A stretch of DNA of 12,216 nt from contig JAVBYA010000058.1 of the NCBI GenBank assembly GCA_030824295.1, positions 1 to 12,216 of the forward strand, read 5' to 3'. Origin of the DNA: Bacteroidota bacterium. GTDB lineage: Bacteria > Bacteroidota > Ignavibacteria > UBA10030 > UBA8401. The notes beneath the pieces were generated by a model, which worked only from the letters and a program-made list of their open reading frames with translations, was not told where the DNA came from and did no database searches. A program made the position numbers and the translations under genes. Positions 6,093 to 12,216 of this stretch are shown here, piece by piece. Position 1 is the first letter of the stretch, and the number at the start of each line of letters is the position of its first letter.

Positions 6093-9000
6093 ATGTCAGC
6101 CAATAGTATCTCGGAGAAGTTCGAGCAGGTCCTGGAATCGTTCGGTCCCAACACCAGTTATGTGTGGGATGTGCTGCAGCAATACATCGATGACCCTAAT
6201 TCGGTTAATGAAACATGGCAGCAGCTCTTTGCCGAAGTGGTCGCGTCCGGTTCCGTTGACCTTCCACAAAAATCGGTCAAGTCTATACCGACAGAATCCG
6301 ATGCTCCGTCCGCGCCGGCTCCCGCAGCTCCCAAAACAAAACCGTCCCTCGCCTCGGTCCACAAACAGCTCTCCGCCATCAGCGGTGTGGCCGGAAAGAT
6401 CGTGGACAATATGGAAGCATCACTCTCGCTTCCCACTGCAACATCGCTCCGCGTTGTTCCGGTGAAGGTGCTCGACGAGAACCGCTCACTCCTTAATAAG
6501 TATCTCGGCTCCCGCTCGCGCGGCAAGGTCTCCTACACGCACATCGTTGCATGGGCCATCGTCAAAGCACTGAAGAAGTATCCGAACATCAACGCATCGT
6601 TCACGCGCGTGGAAGGGCAGGCGTACCGGGACGAGAAGACGCAGATCAACATCGGCATTGCGGTGGACATGACGCGCAAGGATGGCTCCCGCTCGCTGCT
6701 CGTACCGAACATCAAGGATGCCGAGACGATGAACTTCGCGCAGTTCGTGGCGGCGTACGATTCCATCATCGAGAAAGCGCGCAAGGCTGCGCTCGACCCG
6801 TCCGATTTCCAGGGAACATCCATCACGCTGACCAATCCCGGCACGGTCGGTACCGTCTCTTCCGTACCGCGGCTCATGCCGGGACAGGGAGCCATCATCG
6901 CCACCGGCGCCATCGGCTACGATGCGGCGCATCAGGGAATGTCCCCGCAGACACTCTCTGCACTCGGCGTCAGCAAGGTCATGAACATCACCTGCACGTA
7001 CGATCACCGCGTGATCCAGGGGGCAGAGTCGGGACAGTTCCTGCAGTATATCCATTCCCTCGTGAACGGCGAGGAGAGGTTCTACGACGAACTCTTCTCC
7101 GATCTGCATATCCCGTTCACCTCCGTGAAATGGTCCAGCGATGTTACCTCGCTCGGACTCGGCGGCGGTTCGAATCAGGACATCATCGAGAAACAGGCGC
7201 GCGTGCAGCAGCTGGTGAACGCGTACCGCGTGCGCGGACATCTGATCGCTCATCTCGATCCGCTCGTGGATGAACCGAAGAACCATCCGGAGCTTGATCC
7301 GAACTATTATGGTTTGACCGTGTGGGACCTGGACCGTGAATTCCTCTTCTCCAACAAGGAAGGATACACGAAAGCGACACTCCGCGAGATCCTCGATACG
7401 CTGTATGCCACCTATTGCGGTTCCATCGGCGTGGAGTTCATGAACATCCAGGACCCGGCGGAAAAGAAGTGGCTCATCCAAAAAATGGAACCCTCCCGTA
7501 ACCGTCCGCCGCTGCCGCGTGAACGCAAACTGCAGCTGCTCAGAAAACTCATCCACGCGGAAGGATTCGAGAATTATATCCACACGAAGTTCATCGGACA
7601 CAAACGGTTCTCCCTGGAAGGGGCGGAGTCGTTCATGACGCTGCTGGATGTGGTGCTGGACGAACTGGCGGACCATGGCGGACAACGCGCCGTGATCGGT
7701 ATGGCGCACCGCGGACGGCTGAACGTTTTGGCCAATACCATCGGCAAATCACTGGCGAAGATTTTCTCCGAATTCGAAGGGAACGTCGATCCGAAGACCA
7801 TCCAGGGTTCCGGGGATGTGAAATACCATCTCGGTGCACACGGTATCCACAAGACGCTGAACGGTAAGGAGATCACGGTAGAGGTCGCACCGAACCCAAG
7901 CCATCTGGAAGCGGTCAATCCGGTGGTGGAAGGGATGGTCCGCGCCATGCAGGACCGGATGCGGGACTCGCAGCGCGAAAGAGCTATCCCTATCCTGGTG
8001 CACGGAGATGCGGCATTCGCCGGTCAGGGGATCGTGGCGGAAACGCTCAATCTCTCGCAGCTGAAAGGGTACCGCACCGGCGGGACGATCCACATCATCA
8101 TCAACAACCAGATCGGTTTCACCACTTCGCCGGACGATGCGCGCTCCACACCGTACTGCACGGACGTGGCGAAGATGGTCCAGGCGCCGATCTTCCATGT
8201 GAACGGGGACAATCCGGAAGCGTGCGCCCGCGTGGCAACGCTCGCCGTGGCGTACCGCAATCAGTTCAAGAAGGATGTCGTCATCGACATGTTCTGTTTC
8301 CGGAAGTACGGACACAATGAAGGGGACGAACCGAGCTACACGCAGCCGACGCTGTACAAGAAGATCAAGGTCCATCCCACCGTCCATCAGCTGTACGGTG
8401 AACGGCTCATCCTGGACAAGGAACTGACCCGCGAAGAGTTCGAACAGATCCAGATCGATTCCAAAGAGCGGTACGAGCGCGCACACGAGGCCTCCCACCG
8501 CCGCGAGATGCATCTGAAAGCGGAGGTCGCACTCGCAGTGACGCAGGAGCAGATCGAAGCGATGCAGCCGTTCAAGGAGACGAAGGTCTCGTTCGACGTA
8601 CTGCAGTTCGTCTCCGAACGTCTCGGCTCCGTGCCGGACGGCTTCACCGTGAATCCGAAATTGATGAAAATGATGGAACAGCGCCGCACGTTCGGTCCGG
8701 CAACGAAGATCGACTGGGGCTTTGCCGAAGCACTTGCCTTCGGCACACTGGTGCATGAAGGGAATGACGTCCGTCTGAGCGGCGAGGATGTCGGCCGCGG
8801 TACGTTCAGCCACCGCCATGCGATCCTCTACGATGCGAATTCCGCAGAGGAACTCGTGCCGCTGCAGCATATCCGCGAAGGACAGGGGAAGGTGTACGTG
8901 TTCGACAGTCTCCTCTCCGAATTCGCCATCCTCGGTTATGAGTTCGGCTACAGCGTCTCCGATCCGCTTTCGCTCGTTGTGTGGGAAGCACAGTTCGGCG

Positions 9001-9731
9001 ACTTTGCGAACGGTGCGCAGGTGATCATCGACCAGTTCATCGCTGCATCCGAAGCGAAGTGGCAGCAGCCGTGCGACCTTGTGCTGCTTCTTCCGCACGG
9101 GTACGAAGGACAGGGACCGGAACATTCCAGCGCCCGTCTGGAACGGTACCTGCAGCTCTGCGCGGAGGACAATATCCAGGTCTGCAACCTCTCCACGCCG
9201 GCGCAGTACTTCCATGTGCTCCGCCGCCAGATGCGCGACGCCAAACGGAAGCCGCTCATCATGATGACGCCGAAGAGTCTGCTCCGTCATCCGCTGGTCA
9301 TCTCCGAGCCGTCCGAGTTCACGGACGGGAAGTTCCATCTGGTGATCGACGATGCCCAGGCCGATCCGGCAGCCGTGGACCGTGTGGTGCTCTGCTCTGC
9401 GAAAGTGTATTACGATGCGCTGCAGATGCAGAAGGAGCAGGGGCGCTCCAATGTTGCGCTGGTCCGTGTGGAGCAGTTCTATCCGTATCCCCAACAGGAA
9501 TTGCGCGGCATCTTCGCGAAGTACAGCAACGCGCAGGATATCGTCTGGCTGCAGGAGGAACCGAAGAACATGGGTGCGTGGAATTTCCTCGCCGATCGTC
9601 TGCGCGAGGATGTACAGTCATCGCAGAAGTTGCGGTATGCCGGCCGTCCCGCATCAGCCAGCACGGCGACCGGCTCGCTCAAGCGCCATCAGATGGAACA
9701 TGAGATCCTGCTGAAGGATGCATTGATGTGA
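6093..9731 (+). CDS. Fused 2-oxoglutarate dehydrogenase E2-E1 (KGD/OdhA type, no lipoyl domain)
   Basis: The 1212-residue protein combines succinyltransferase-like (E2) and TPP-dependent dehydrogenase (E1) parts, as in mycobacterial KGD and corynebacterial OdhA. It should decarboxylate 2-oxoglutarate in the TCA cycle and pass succinyl to a lipoyl group and CoA. Order: E1 N-terminal segment (about 13-48), Ala/Pro-rich linker (58-95), E2 catalytic-type domain (108-335) with TYDHRVIQGAESG (Asp304, His305), then E1 from about 367. E1 shows HRGR (539-542), the TPP/metal motif HGDAAFAGQG (637-646) with NNQIGFTT (671-678), a pyrimidine-binding domain (about 870-1065) with HGYEGQGPEHSSAR (1002-1015), and the C-terminal domain. 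There is no lipoyl domain, so the lipoyl arm must come from another protein, and no E3 (lpd) gene is nearby. The canonical HxxxDG Asp of E2 is Gln309. ATG 6093 is preferred; GTG 6087 is two codons upstream in frame. I leave the symbol empty because naming differs among lineages. Confidence 0.95.
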   Translation: MSANSISEKFEQVLESFGPNTSYVWDVLQQYIDDPNSVNETWQQLFAEVVASGSVDLPQKSVKSIPTESDAPSAPAPAAPKTKPSLASVHKQLSAISGVAGKIVDNMEASLSLPTATSLRVVPVKVLDENRSLLNKYLGSRSRGKVSYTHIVAWAIVKALKKYPNINASFTRVEGQAYRDEKTQINIGIAVDMTRKDGSRSLLVPNIKDAETMNFAQFVAAYDSIIEKARKAALDPSDFQGTSITLTNPGTVGTVSSVPRLMPGQGAIIATGAIGYDAAHQGMSPQTLSALGVSKVMNITCTYDHRVIQGAESGQFLQYIHSLVNGEERFYDELFSDLHIPFTSVKWSSDVTSLGLGGGSNQDIIEKQARVQQLVNAYRVRGHLIAHLDPLVDEPKNHPELDPNYYGLTVWDLDREFLFSNKEGYTKATLREILDTLYATYCGSIGVEFMNIQDPAEKKWLIQKMEPSRNRPPLPRERKLQLLRKLIHAEGFENYIHTKFIGHKRFSLEGAESFMTLLDVVLDELADHGGQRAVIGMAHRGRLNVLANTIGKSLAKIFSEFEGNVDPKTIQGSGDVKYHLGAHGIHKTLNGKEITVEVAPNPSHLEAVNPVVEGMVRAMQDRMRDSQRERAIPILVHGDAAFAGQGIVAETLNLSQLKGYRTGGTIHIIINNQIGFTTSPDDARSTPYCTDVAKMVQAPIFHVNGDNPEACARVATLAVAYRNQFKKDVVIDMFCFRKYGHNEGDEPSYTQPTLYKKIKVHPTVHQLYGERLILDKELTREEFEQIQIDSKERYERAHEASHRREMHLKAEVALAVTQEQIEAMQPFKETKVSFDVLQFVSERLGSVPDGFTVNPKLMKMMEQRRTFGPATKIDWGFAEALAFGTLVHEGNDVRLSGEDVGRGTFSHRHAILYDANSAEELVPLQHIREGQGKVYVFDSLLSEFAILGYEFGYSVSDPLSLVVWEAQFGDFANGAQVIIDQFIAASEAKWQQPCDLVLLLPHGYEGQGPEHSSARLERYLQLCAEDNIQVCNLSTPAQYFHVLRRQMRDAKRKPLIMMTPKSLLRHPLVISEPSEFTDGKFHLVIDDAQADPAAVDRVVLCSAKVYYDALQMQKEQGRSNVALVRVEQFYPYPQQELRGIFAKYSNAQDIVWLQEEPKNMGAWNFLADRLREDVQSSQKLRYAGRPASASTATGSLKRHQMEHEILLKDALM

Positions 9732-9757
9732 TCAGCGGTCATACAGAAGGTAACGTC

Positions 9758-9795
9758 CGACGCGCTTCCGGTTCCCGGCAGCGCGTCGCCGTTTT
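9758..9795 (+). terminator. Terminator hairpin after the 2-oxoglutarate dehydrogenase gene
   Basis: CGACGCGC (9758-9765) pairs perfectly with GCGCGTCG (9781-9788). Inside it CCGG (9768-9771) pairs with CCGG (9775-9778) around a three-base loop, making one long hairpin with a 2x2 internal loop. It ends in a short T-run (four T at 9792-9795 after CCG). It starts 26 bases after the TGA at 9729-9731. The T-tract is weak for an intrinsic terminator, but the stem is very stable. Confidence 0.62.
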
Positions 9796-9855
9796 GGGAC
9801 TGAACCATTTCTGCTGTACCGTTGTTCGCAGTATATCAAAAACCCTGGAGTCCCT

Positions 9856-10257
9856 ATGAACAATGCACTCGTTATCACCGTCCTCCGCTGGTCCGCCACG
9901 GCATTCTTCCTTGTTGCCGGTGCATTGCATTTCGTCATCCCCGACTTCTATCGTGCAATGATGCCGCCGTTCATCCCGTTCCAGGAGTTCTTCATCATCC
10001 TCACCGGTATCGCTGAAATGGCCGGCGCGGTCGGTATCCAGATACCGAGATACCGCCTATTGGCGGGACGGCTGATGATCCTGTTGATGCTCGCCATTTT
10101 CCCTGCGAACATCTATGTTGCCCTGGCGCAGCCGGTGATCCCCGGACTGGAATACACCCCGGAAAGCATGTGGTGGCGCCTGCTGCTGCAGCCGCTGTTC
10201 ATCGCCTGGATCTGGGTCACGAGTGTCCGTCCTGCAGCATCAAAAGAGCCGGTATGA
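9856..10257 (+). CDS. DoxX-family small integral membrane protein
   Basis: The 133-residue protein has four hydrophobic segments (about 6-27, 45-62, 68-90 and 106-123) and the usual DoxX-family marks: GALHFVIPDFYRAMMPP near the end of helix 1, a GIAEMAGAVG helix 2, FPANIYVAL in helix 3, and WWRLLLQP before helix 4. Bacterial members are inner-membrane proteins whose biochemical role is mostly unknown; some relatives belong to quinol oxidase or thiosulfate:quinone oxidoreductase systems. GGAG at 9847-9850 lies five bases before the ATG and supports this start. It sits between the hairpin terminator of the preceding gene and a promoter-like element downstream, so it may be transcribed alone. 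Confidence 0.85.
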   Translation: MNNALVITVLRWSATAFFLVAGALHFVIPDFYRAMMPPFIPFQEFFIILTGIAEMAGAVGIQIPRYRLLAGRLMILLMLAIFPANIYVALAQPVIPGLEYTPESMWWRLLLQPLFIAWIWVTSVRPAASKEPV

Positions 10258-10270
10258 CCAGGACGGATAT

Positions 10271-10305
10271 TTGACTTTATTTCAAAAATCTGTATCTTAT
10301 CGAAG
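10271..10305 (+). promoter_or_regulatory. Candidate promoter of the porV-like gene or its leader RNA
   Basis: TTGACT (10271-10276) is followed after 16 bases by TATCTT (10293-10298), the best -35/-10 pair in the window; TATCTTAT also partly fits the Bacteroidota TAnnTTTG element. Transcription would start near 10305. That gives a leader of roughly 138 bases before the ATG at 10443, unusually long for this window, and it includes the structured segment described next. Confidence 0.55.
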
Positions 10306-10325
10306 AATAACGGAGAAAACAGACA

Positions 10326-10380
10326 GACGACCTTGTTAGAGAACCTTTTTTCATGATGTACCAGTCGTCATTTCTCTAAC
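10326..10380 (+). promoter_or_regulatory. Structured leader with interleaved inverted repeats (pseudoknot or switch topology)
   Basis: Two perfect inverted-repeat pairs are interleaved. GACGAC (10326-10331) complements GTCGTC (10364-10369), and GTTAGAGAA (10335-10343) complements TTCTCTAAC (10372-10380). The order A-B-A'-B' means they can form only a pseudoknot or two mutually exclusive folds. A local ATGA/TCAT pairing (10353-10356 with 10368-10371) stacks inside the nine-pair stem and competes with the first helix. It lies between a promoter and an intrinsic terminator, all upstream of the porV-like start. I do not recognise it as a known riboswitch class. Confidence 0.5.
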
Positions 10381-10381
10381 A

Positions 10382-10427
10382 TTCGCAGCCGAATTCCACT
10401 CATGCGAAGAGAGGGATTCGGTTTTTT
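10382..10427 (+). terminator. Leader terminator with overlapping antiterminator-like stem
   Basis: CCGAATTCC (10389-10397) pairs with GGGATTCGG (10413-10421), nine pairs with one G-U, followed at once by six T (10422-10427): a good intrinsic terminator. TTCGCA (10382-10387) and TGCGAA (10403-10408) form a six-pair stem that encloses the terminator's 5' arm, so the two are alternatives or a second pseudoknot. The T-tract ends 15 bases before the porV-like ATG. It might instead simply end the DoxX transcript or a small RNA that starts near 10305. Confidence 0.68.
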
Positions 10428-10442
10428 CATTTGTGAGGGTGT

Positions 10443-11498
10443 ATGAACAGAGTTTTTGCAGCAGTCATCATGGTCCTGCTTCCGGTTGCGGCATCCGGAC
10501 AGACCTTCGGAAAATATTCGGGCGATTTCATGTCCATCGGGATCGGCGGACGTGCGCTGGGAGTAGGGAGCGCGTATTCGGCGATCGCGAACGATGTCAC
10601 GGCAGGGTATTGGAATCCCGCAGGACTGATCCATATGGAGTATCCCCAGCTGACCGCTTCCCATGATGAGCGATTCGGCAATCTTGTGGCATACGATTAT
10701 GCCGCGTTCGCTTTCCCCTCCGGCGCGAACATCGTGAATGCGGAGACCGGCGTAACGGACTTCAAAGCGGAATCGTACGGGATCAGCATCTTCCGGCTGG
10801 GAGTGGACGGCATTCCGGATACGCGAAAGGCCTGGGCGGACAGCAACGGCAACAAAGTGTATGACGAGAACATCCGTCCCGATTACTCCGCCATCACGTA
10901 CTTCAATTGGAGCGACTGGGTCGTCTACGGATCGTATGCGAGGCAGTACTCTGAGGACCTCTTCTTCGGAGCGAATGTGAAACTGATCCGCCGGAACGGC
11001 GGGGAATTCCACGGCACGGGGATCGGGATCGACGTTGCGATGCAGTACCGGGTGATGCCGGGTCTGATGGTCGCCGCCAATCTGCAGGATGCGACCACCA
11101 CGCTCATCTCCTGGAGCACCGGAACCAACGAGTTGGTCTCGCCGACCCTGAAGCTCGGTGCCGCATACATGATGGAAGTATTCAACGGGCGCCTGACGCC
11201 TGTGCTCGGTGCGGATGTCCGGTTCGAGAACCGCCGCTTTGCCTCCTCCGCAAATCTTGGTCCGGTCAGTTTCGATCCGCAGGCGGGGATCGAGTTCGAC
11301 TATAATGATCTTGTTGCCGTGCGTGCCGGATACAATGAGCTCGGCAATCTCACCATCGGTGCCGGCATCCATCTGCGCAAACTGGATGTCGATTATTCCT
11401 TCGCAAAGTTCGATGCCGCCGACCAGCTCGGCAACACGCACCGTATCTCGTTCGTGCTCACGCTGGAAGAGGAGAAGTACCGCCGCGGTGCTGAATGA
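10443..11498 (+). CDS. PorV/PorQ-family outer-membrane beta-barrel protein
   Basis: The 351-residue product has a signal peptide (about 1-19, cleavage probably after ASG) and the conserved N-terminal stretch of the PorV/PorQ (UPF0164, FadL-like) family at about 31-62: IGGRALGVGSAYSAI followed by YWNPAGL. The rest is alternating aromatic/hydrophobic and polar beta-strand sequence ending in a strand (HRISFVLTL) and a short charged tail, as expected for a barrel. In type IX secretion PorV carries substrates at the outer membrane, but the wider family is common in Ignavibacteria-like and Bacteroidota genomes without a proven role, so I do not call it PorV itself. A short GAGGG (10435-10439) precedes the ATG by three bases. 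It is preceded by a structured leader with a terminator and overlaps the next gene, with which it is probably co-transcribed. Confidence 0.86.
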   Translation: MNRVFAAVIMVLLPVAASGQTFGKYSGDFMSIGIGGRALGVGSAYSAIANDVTAGYWNPAGLIHMEYPQLTASHDERFGNLVAYDYAAFAFPSGANIVNAETGVTDFKAESYGISIFRLGVDGIPDTRKAWADSNGNKVYDENIRPDYSAITYFNWSDWVVYGSYARQYSEDLFFGANVKLIRRNGGEFHGTGIGIDVAMQYRVMPGLMVAANLQDATTTLISWSTGTNELVSPTLKLGAAYMMEVFNGRLTPVLGADVRFENRRFASSANLGPVSFDPQAGIEFDYNDLVAVRAGYNELGNLTIGAGIHLRKLDVDYSFAKFDAADQLGNTHRISFVLTLEEEKYRRGAE

Positions 11499-12117
11499 AG
11501 CCCACTCACATCCCGGAGCGCGGCCGTGCTCCGGGACCGTCGCTCCGCTGTTCCGGATCCAACAGTTCCGCACACTGAGCATTCTCTGCTCCGTCCTCCT
11601 GATATCGTTCCTTCCATCTTGTGCTCCGTCCATACCGGAGCCGCGCTATGTTCCTGCACCGAAACGCGCCGTACCCACTCCTGTCCCTGTGCGTCCGCCG
11701 CTGCCTGACGGATGGGCGGACATCACCTCGCGTTCGAAACAGCCGCAGATCAAGCAATGGCTCATCAACCGGGATTATTCCGGGACGATGGTGCTCAGGG
11801 AGTTCCAGGGCGATCCTGCGACGCTGCGGCAGCTGATGGCGGAGGAGGTGACCGTTGCGGCCGGCATCTCGCTCCGGGCGAAGGTACCGGAGAACCATCC
11901 GGATCTCCGGGTGACGCGTGTCCCGACCGTGATCGATCAGAAACGGAATCTGGTGTCGTATGCGTATTCCGAGAAGGGACTGCTGCGCAGAGTGGTGGTG
12001 TTCCGGAAGCAGGGGACGATCATGGAGCTGGAACTGATGCAGGAGCAATCATCCGCGGAGTTCGATGGATTGACGAACGATCTGGTGGCATTCGCCGTGC
12101 AACTGTTCGACAGATAA
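11488..12117 (+). CDS. Small predicted lipoprotein, function unknown, coupled to the porV-like gene
   Basis: Read from GTG 11488 this frame gives 209 residues. A hydrophobic segment LSILCSVLLISF (30-41) ends in LPSC, an imperfect lipobox with Cys45 as the lipid anchor, followed by a proline-rich tether (about 47-70) and a roughly 140-residue soluble domain. The domain has strand-rich patches (LVSYAYSEKG, RRVVVFRKQGTIMELELM) and a final helix (FDGLTNDLVAFAVQLF). This layout recalls small PsbP/DcrB-like periplasmic domains, but that is only an impression. The start is uncertain: GTG 11488 overlaps the porV-like 3' end by 11 bases and leaves an unusually long 29-residue n-region, with AGGAG at 11470-11474 rather far away (13 bases). 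No ATG, GTG or TTG lies between it and the hydrophobic segment; a CTG at 11548 would give a more typical signal peptide. Probably an outer-membrane or periplasmic-face lipoprotein in one operon with the barrel protein. Confidence 0.72.
   Translation: MLNEAHSHPGARPCSGTVAPLFRIQQFRTLSILCSVLLISFLPSCAPSIPEPRYVPAPKRAVPTPVPVRPPLPDGWADITSRSKQPQIKQWLINRDYSGTMVLREFQGDPATLRQLMAEEVTVAAGISLRAKVPENHPDLRVTRVPTVIDQKRNLVSYAYSEKGLLRRVVVFRKQGTIMELELMQEQSSAEFDGLTNDLVAFAVQLFDR
11511..11536 (+). repeat. Strong hairpin at the porV-like / lipoprotein junction
   Basis: TCCCGGAGC (11511-11519) and GCTCCGGGA (11528-11536) form a perfect nine-pair stem with an eight-base loop that itself contains CGGCCG. It starts 12 bases after the porV-like stop and lies within the coding frame of the lipoprotein if GTG 11488 is used. 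No T-run follows, so it is not an intrinsic terminator; it could protect the upstream mRNA end or modulate translation of the downstream gene. Confidence 0.6.
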
Positions 12118-12122
12118 CCGCA

Positions 12123-12149
12123 ATTGCTGACCGTTCCGCGGTCAGCAAT
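12123..12149. terminator. Hairpin between convergent genes
   Basis: ATTGCTGACCG (12123-12133) and CGGTCAGCAAT (12139-12149) form a perfect 11-pair stem with a five-base loop. It lies six bases after the lipoprotein stop and six bases beyond the stop of the - strand gene at the right edge. It can therefore act for both transcripts. T-tracts are poor on both sides, so termination strength is uncertain. Confidence 0.65.
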
Positions 12150-12154
12150 AAATA

Positions 12155-12214
12155 TCATTTCGTCTTCAGTTCGAACACTCCGTTCCAATCCTTCGGCGGG
12201 GCCTTCTTTGAGTA
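12155..12214 (-). CDS. C-terminal end of an unknown gene running off the right edge
   Basis: On the - strand the last 19 codons read YSKKAPPKDWNGVFELKTK, then TGA (12157-12155). The sequence looks like a genuine protein C-terminus, and the hairpin directly downstream supports a gene end here. The reading frame continues past the edge of the window (complete codons begin at 12214). Too little is present to assign a family. Confidence 0.62.
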   Translation of the reverse strand, partial: YSKKAPPKDWNGVFELKTK

Positions 12215-12216
12215 TA

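Noticed and set aside
7749..9494. Long - strand open frame opposite the 2-oxoglutarate dehydrogenase gene
   Set aside because: Same antisense shadow pattern, caused by biased third codon positions; no motif, signal or ribosome site supports it.
11209..11487. Extension of the lipoprotein frame upstream through the porV-like gene
   Set aside because: The porV-like frame is clearly the coding one here; the extension reads as a Ser/Arg-rich shadow.

Overview
The window looks like a piece of chromosome from a moderately GC-rich member of the Fibrobacteres-Chlorobi-Bacteroidetes group, most likely an Ignavibacteria-like or deep Bacteroidota lineage. This is inferred from a PorV/PorQ-family outer-membrane protein, a fused E2-E1 2-oxoglutarate dehydrogenase, and weak or absent Shine-Dalgarno sites before several genes. 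No rRNA, tRNA, CRISPR array, transposase or phage gene is visible. Apart from one toxin-antitoxin pair it reads as housekeeping chromosome.

Layout. Bases 1-133 hold the possible 3' end of an unknown + strand gene and a near-perfect bidirectional terminator. Bases 134-1771 (-) encode a soluble sensor histidine kinase with a cyclic-nucleotide-binding domain, a GAF domain and a kinase core. It has a plausible promoter and a CRP/FNR-like dyad upstream. Divergently, 1998-3671 (+) encodes the translational ABC-F ATPase EttA. A two-gene type II toxin-antitoxin module (3735-4252) follows; it looks more A+T-rich than its surroundings. Next is a secreted GH43 glycoside hydrolase with a C-terminal concanavalin-like domain (4371-5957). 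Bases 6093-9731 encode a 1212-residue fused 2-oxoglutarate dehydrogenase without a lipoyl domain, closed by a strong hairpin terminator. A small DoxX-family membrane protein (9856-10257) follows. A PorV/PorQ-like beta-barrel protein (10443-11498) overlaps a small lipoprotein gene (11488-12117); the two probably form an envelope operon. A convergent - strand gene enters at the right edge (its last 19 residues), separated from the lipoprotein gene by an 11-bp hairpin.

The neighbours do not form one pathway. They are single-function units: signalling, translation control, a mobile addiction module, polysaccharide degradation, the TCA cycle and the cell envelope.

The least explained stretch is the roughly 140-nt leader of the porV-like gene. 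It has a good promoter, two interleaved inverted-repeat pairs (pseudoknot or switch topology), then an intrinsic terminator overlapped by a possible antiterminator stem, ending 15 nt before the start codon. That is the architecture of an attenuator or riboswitch, or of a small RNA placed just upstream of the gene. I do not recognise it as a known class.
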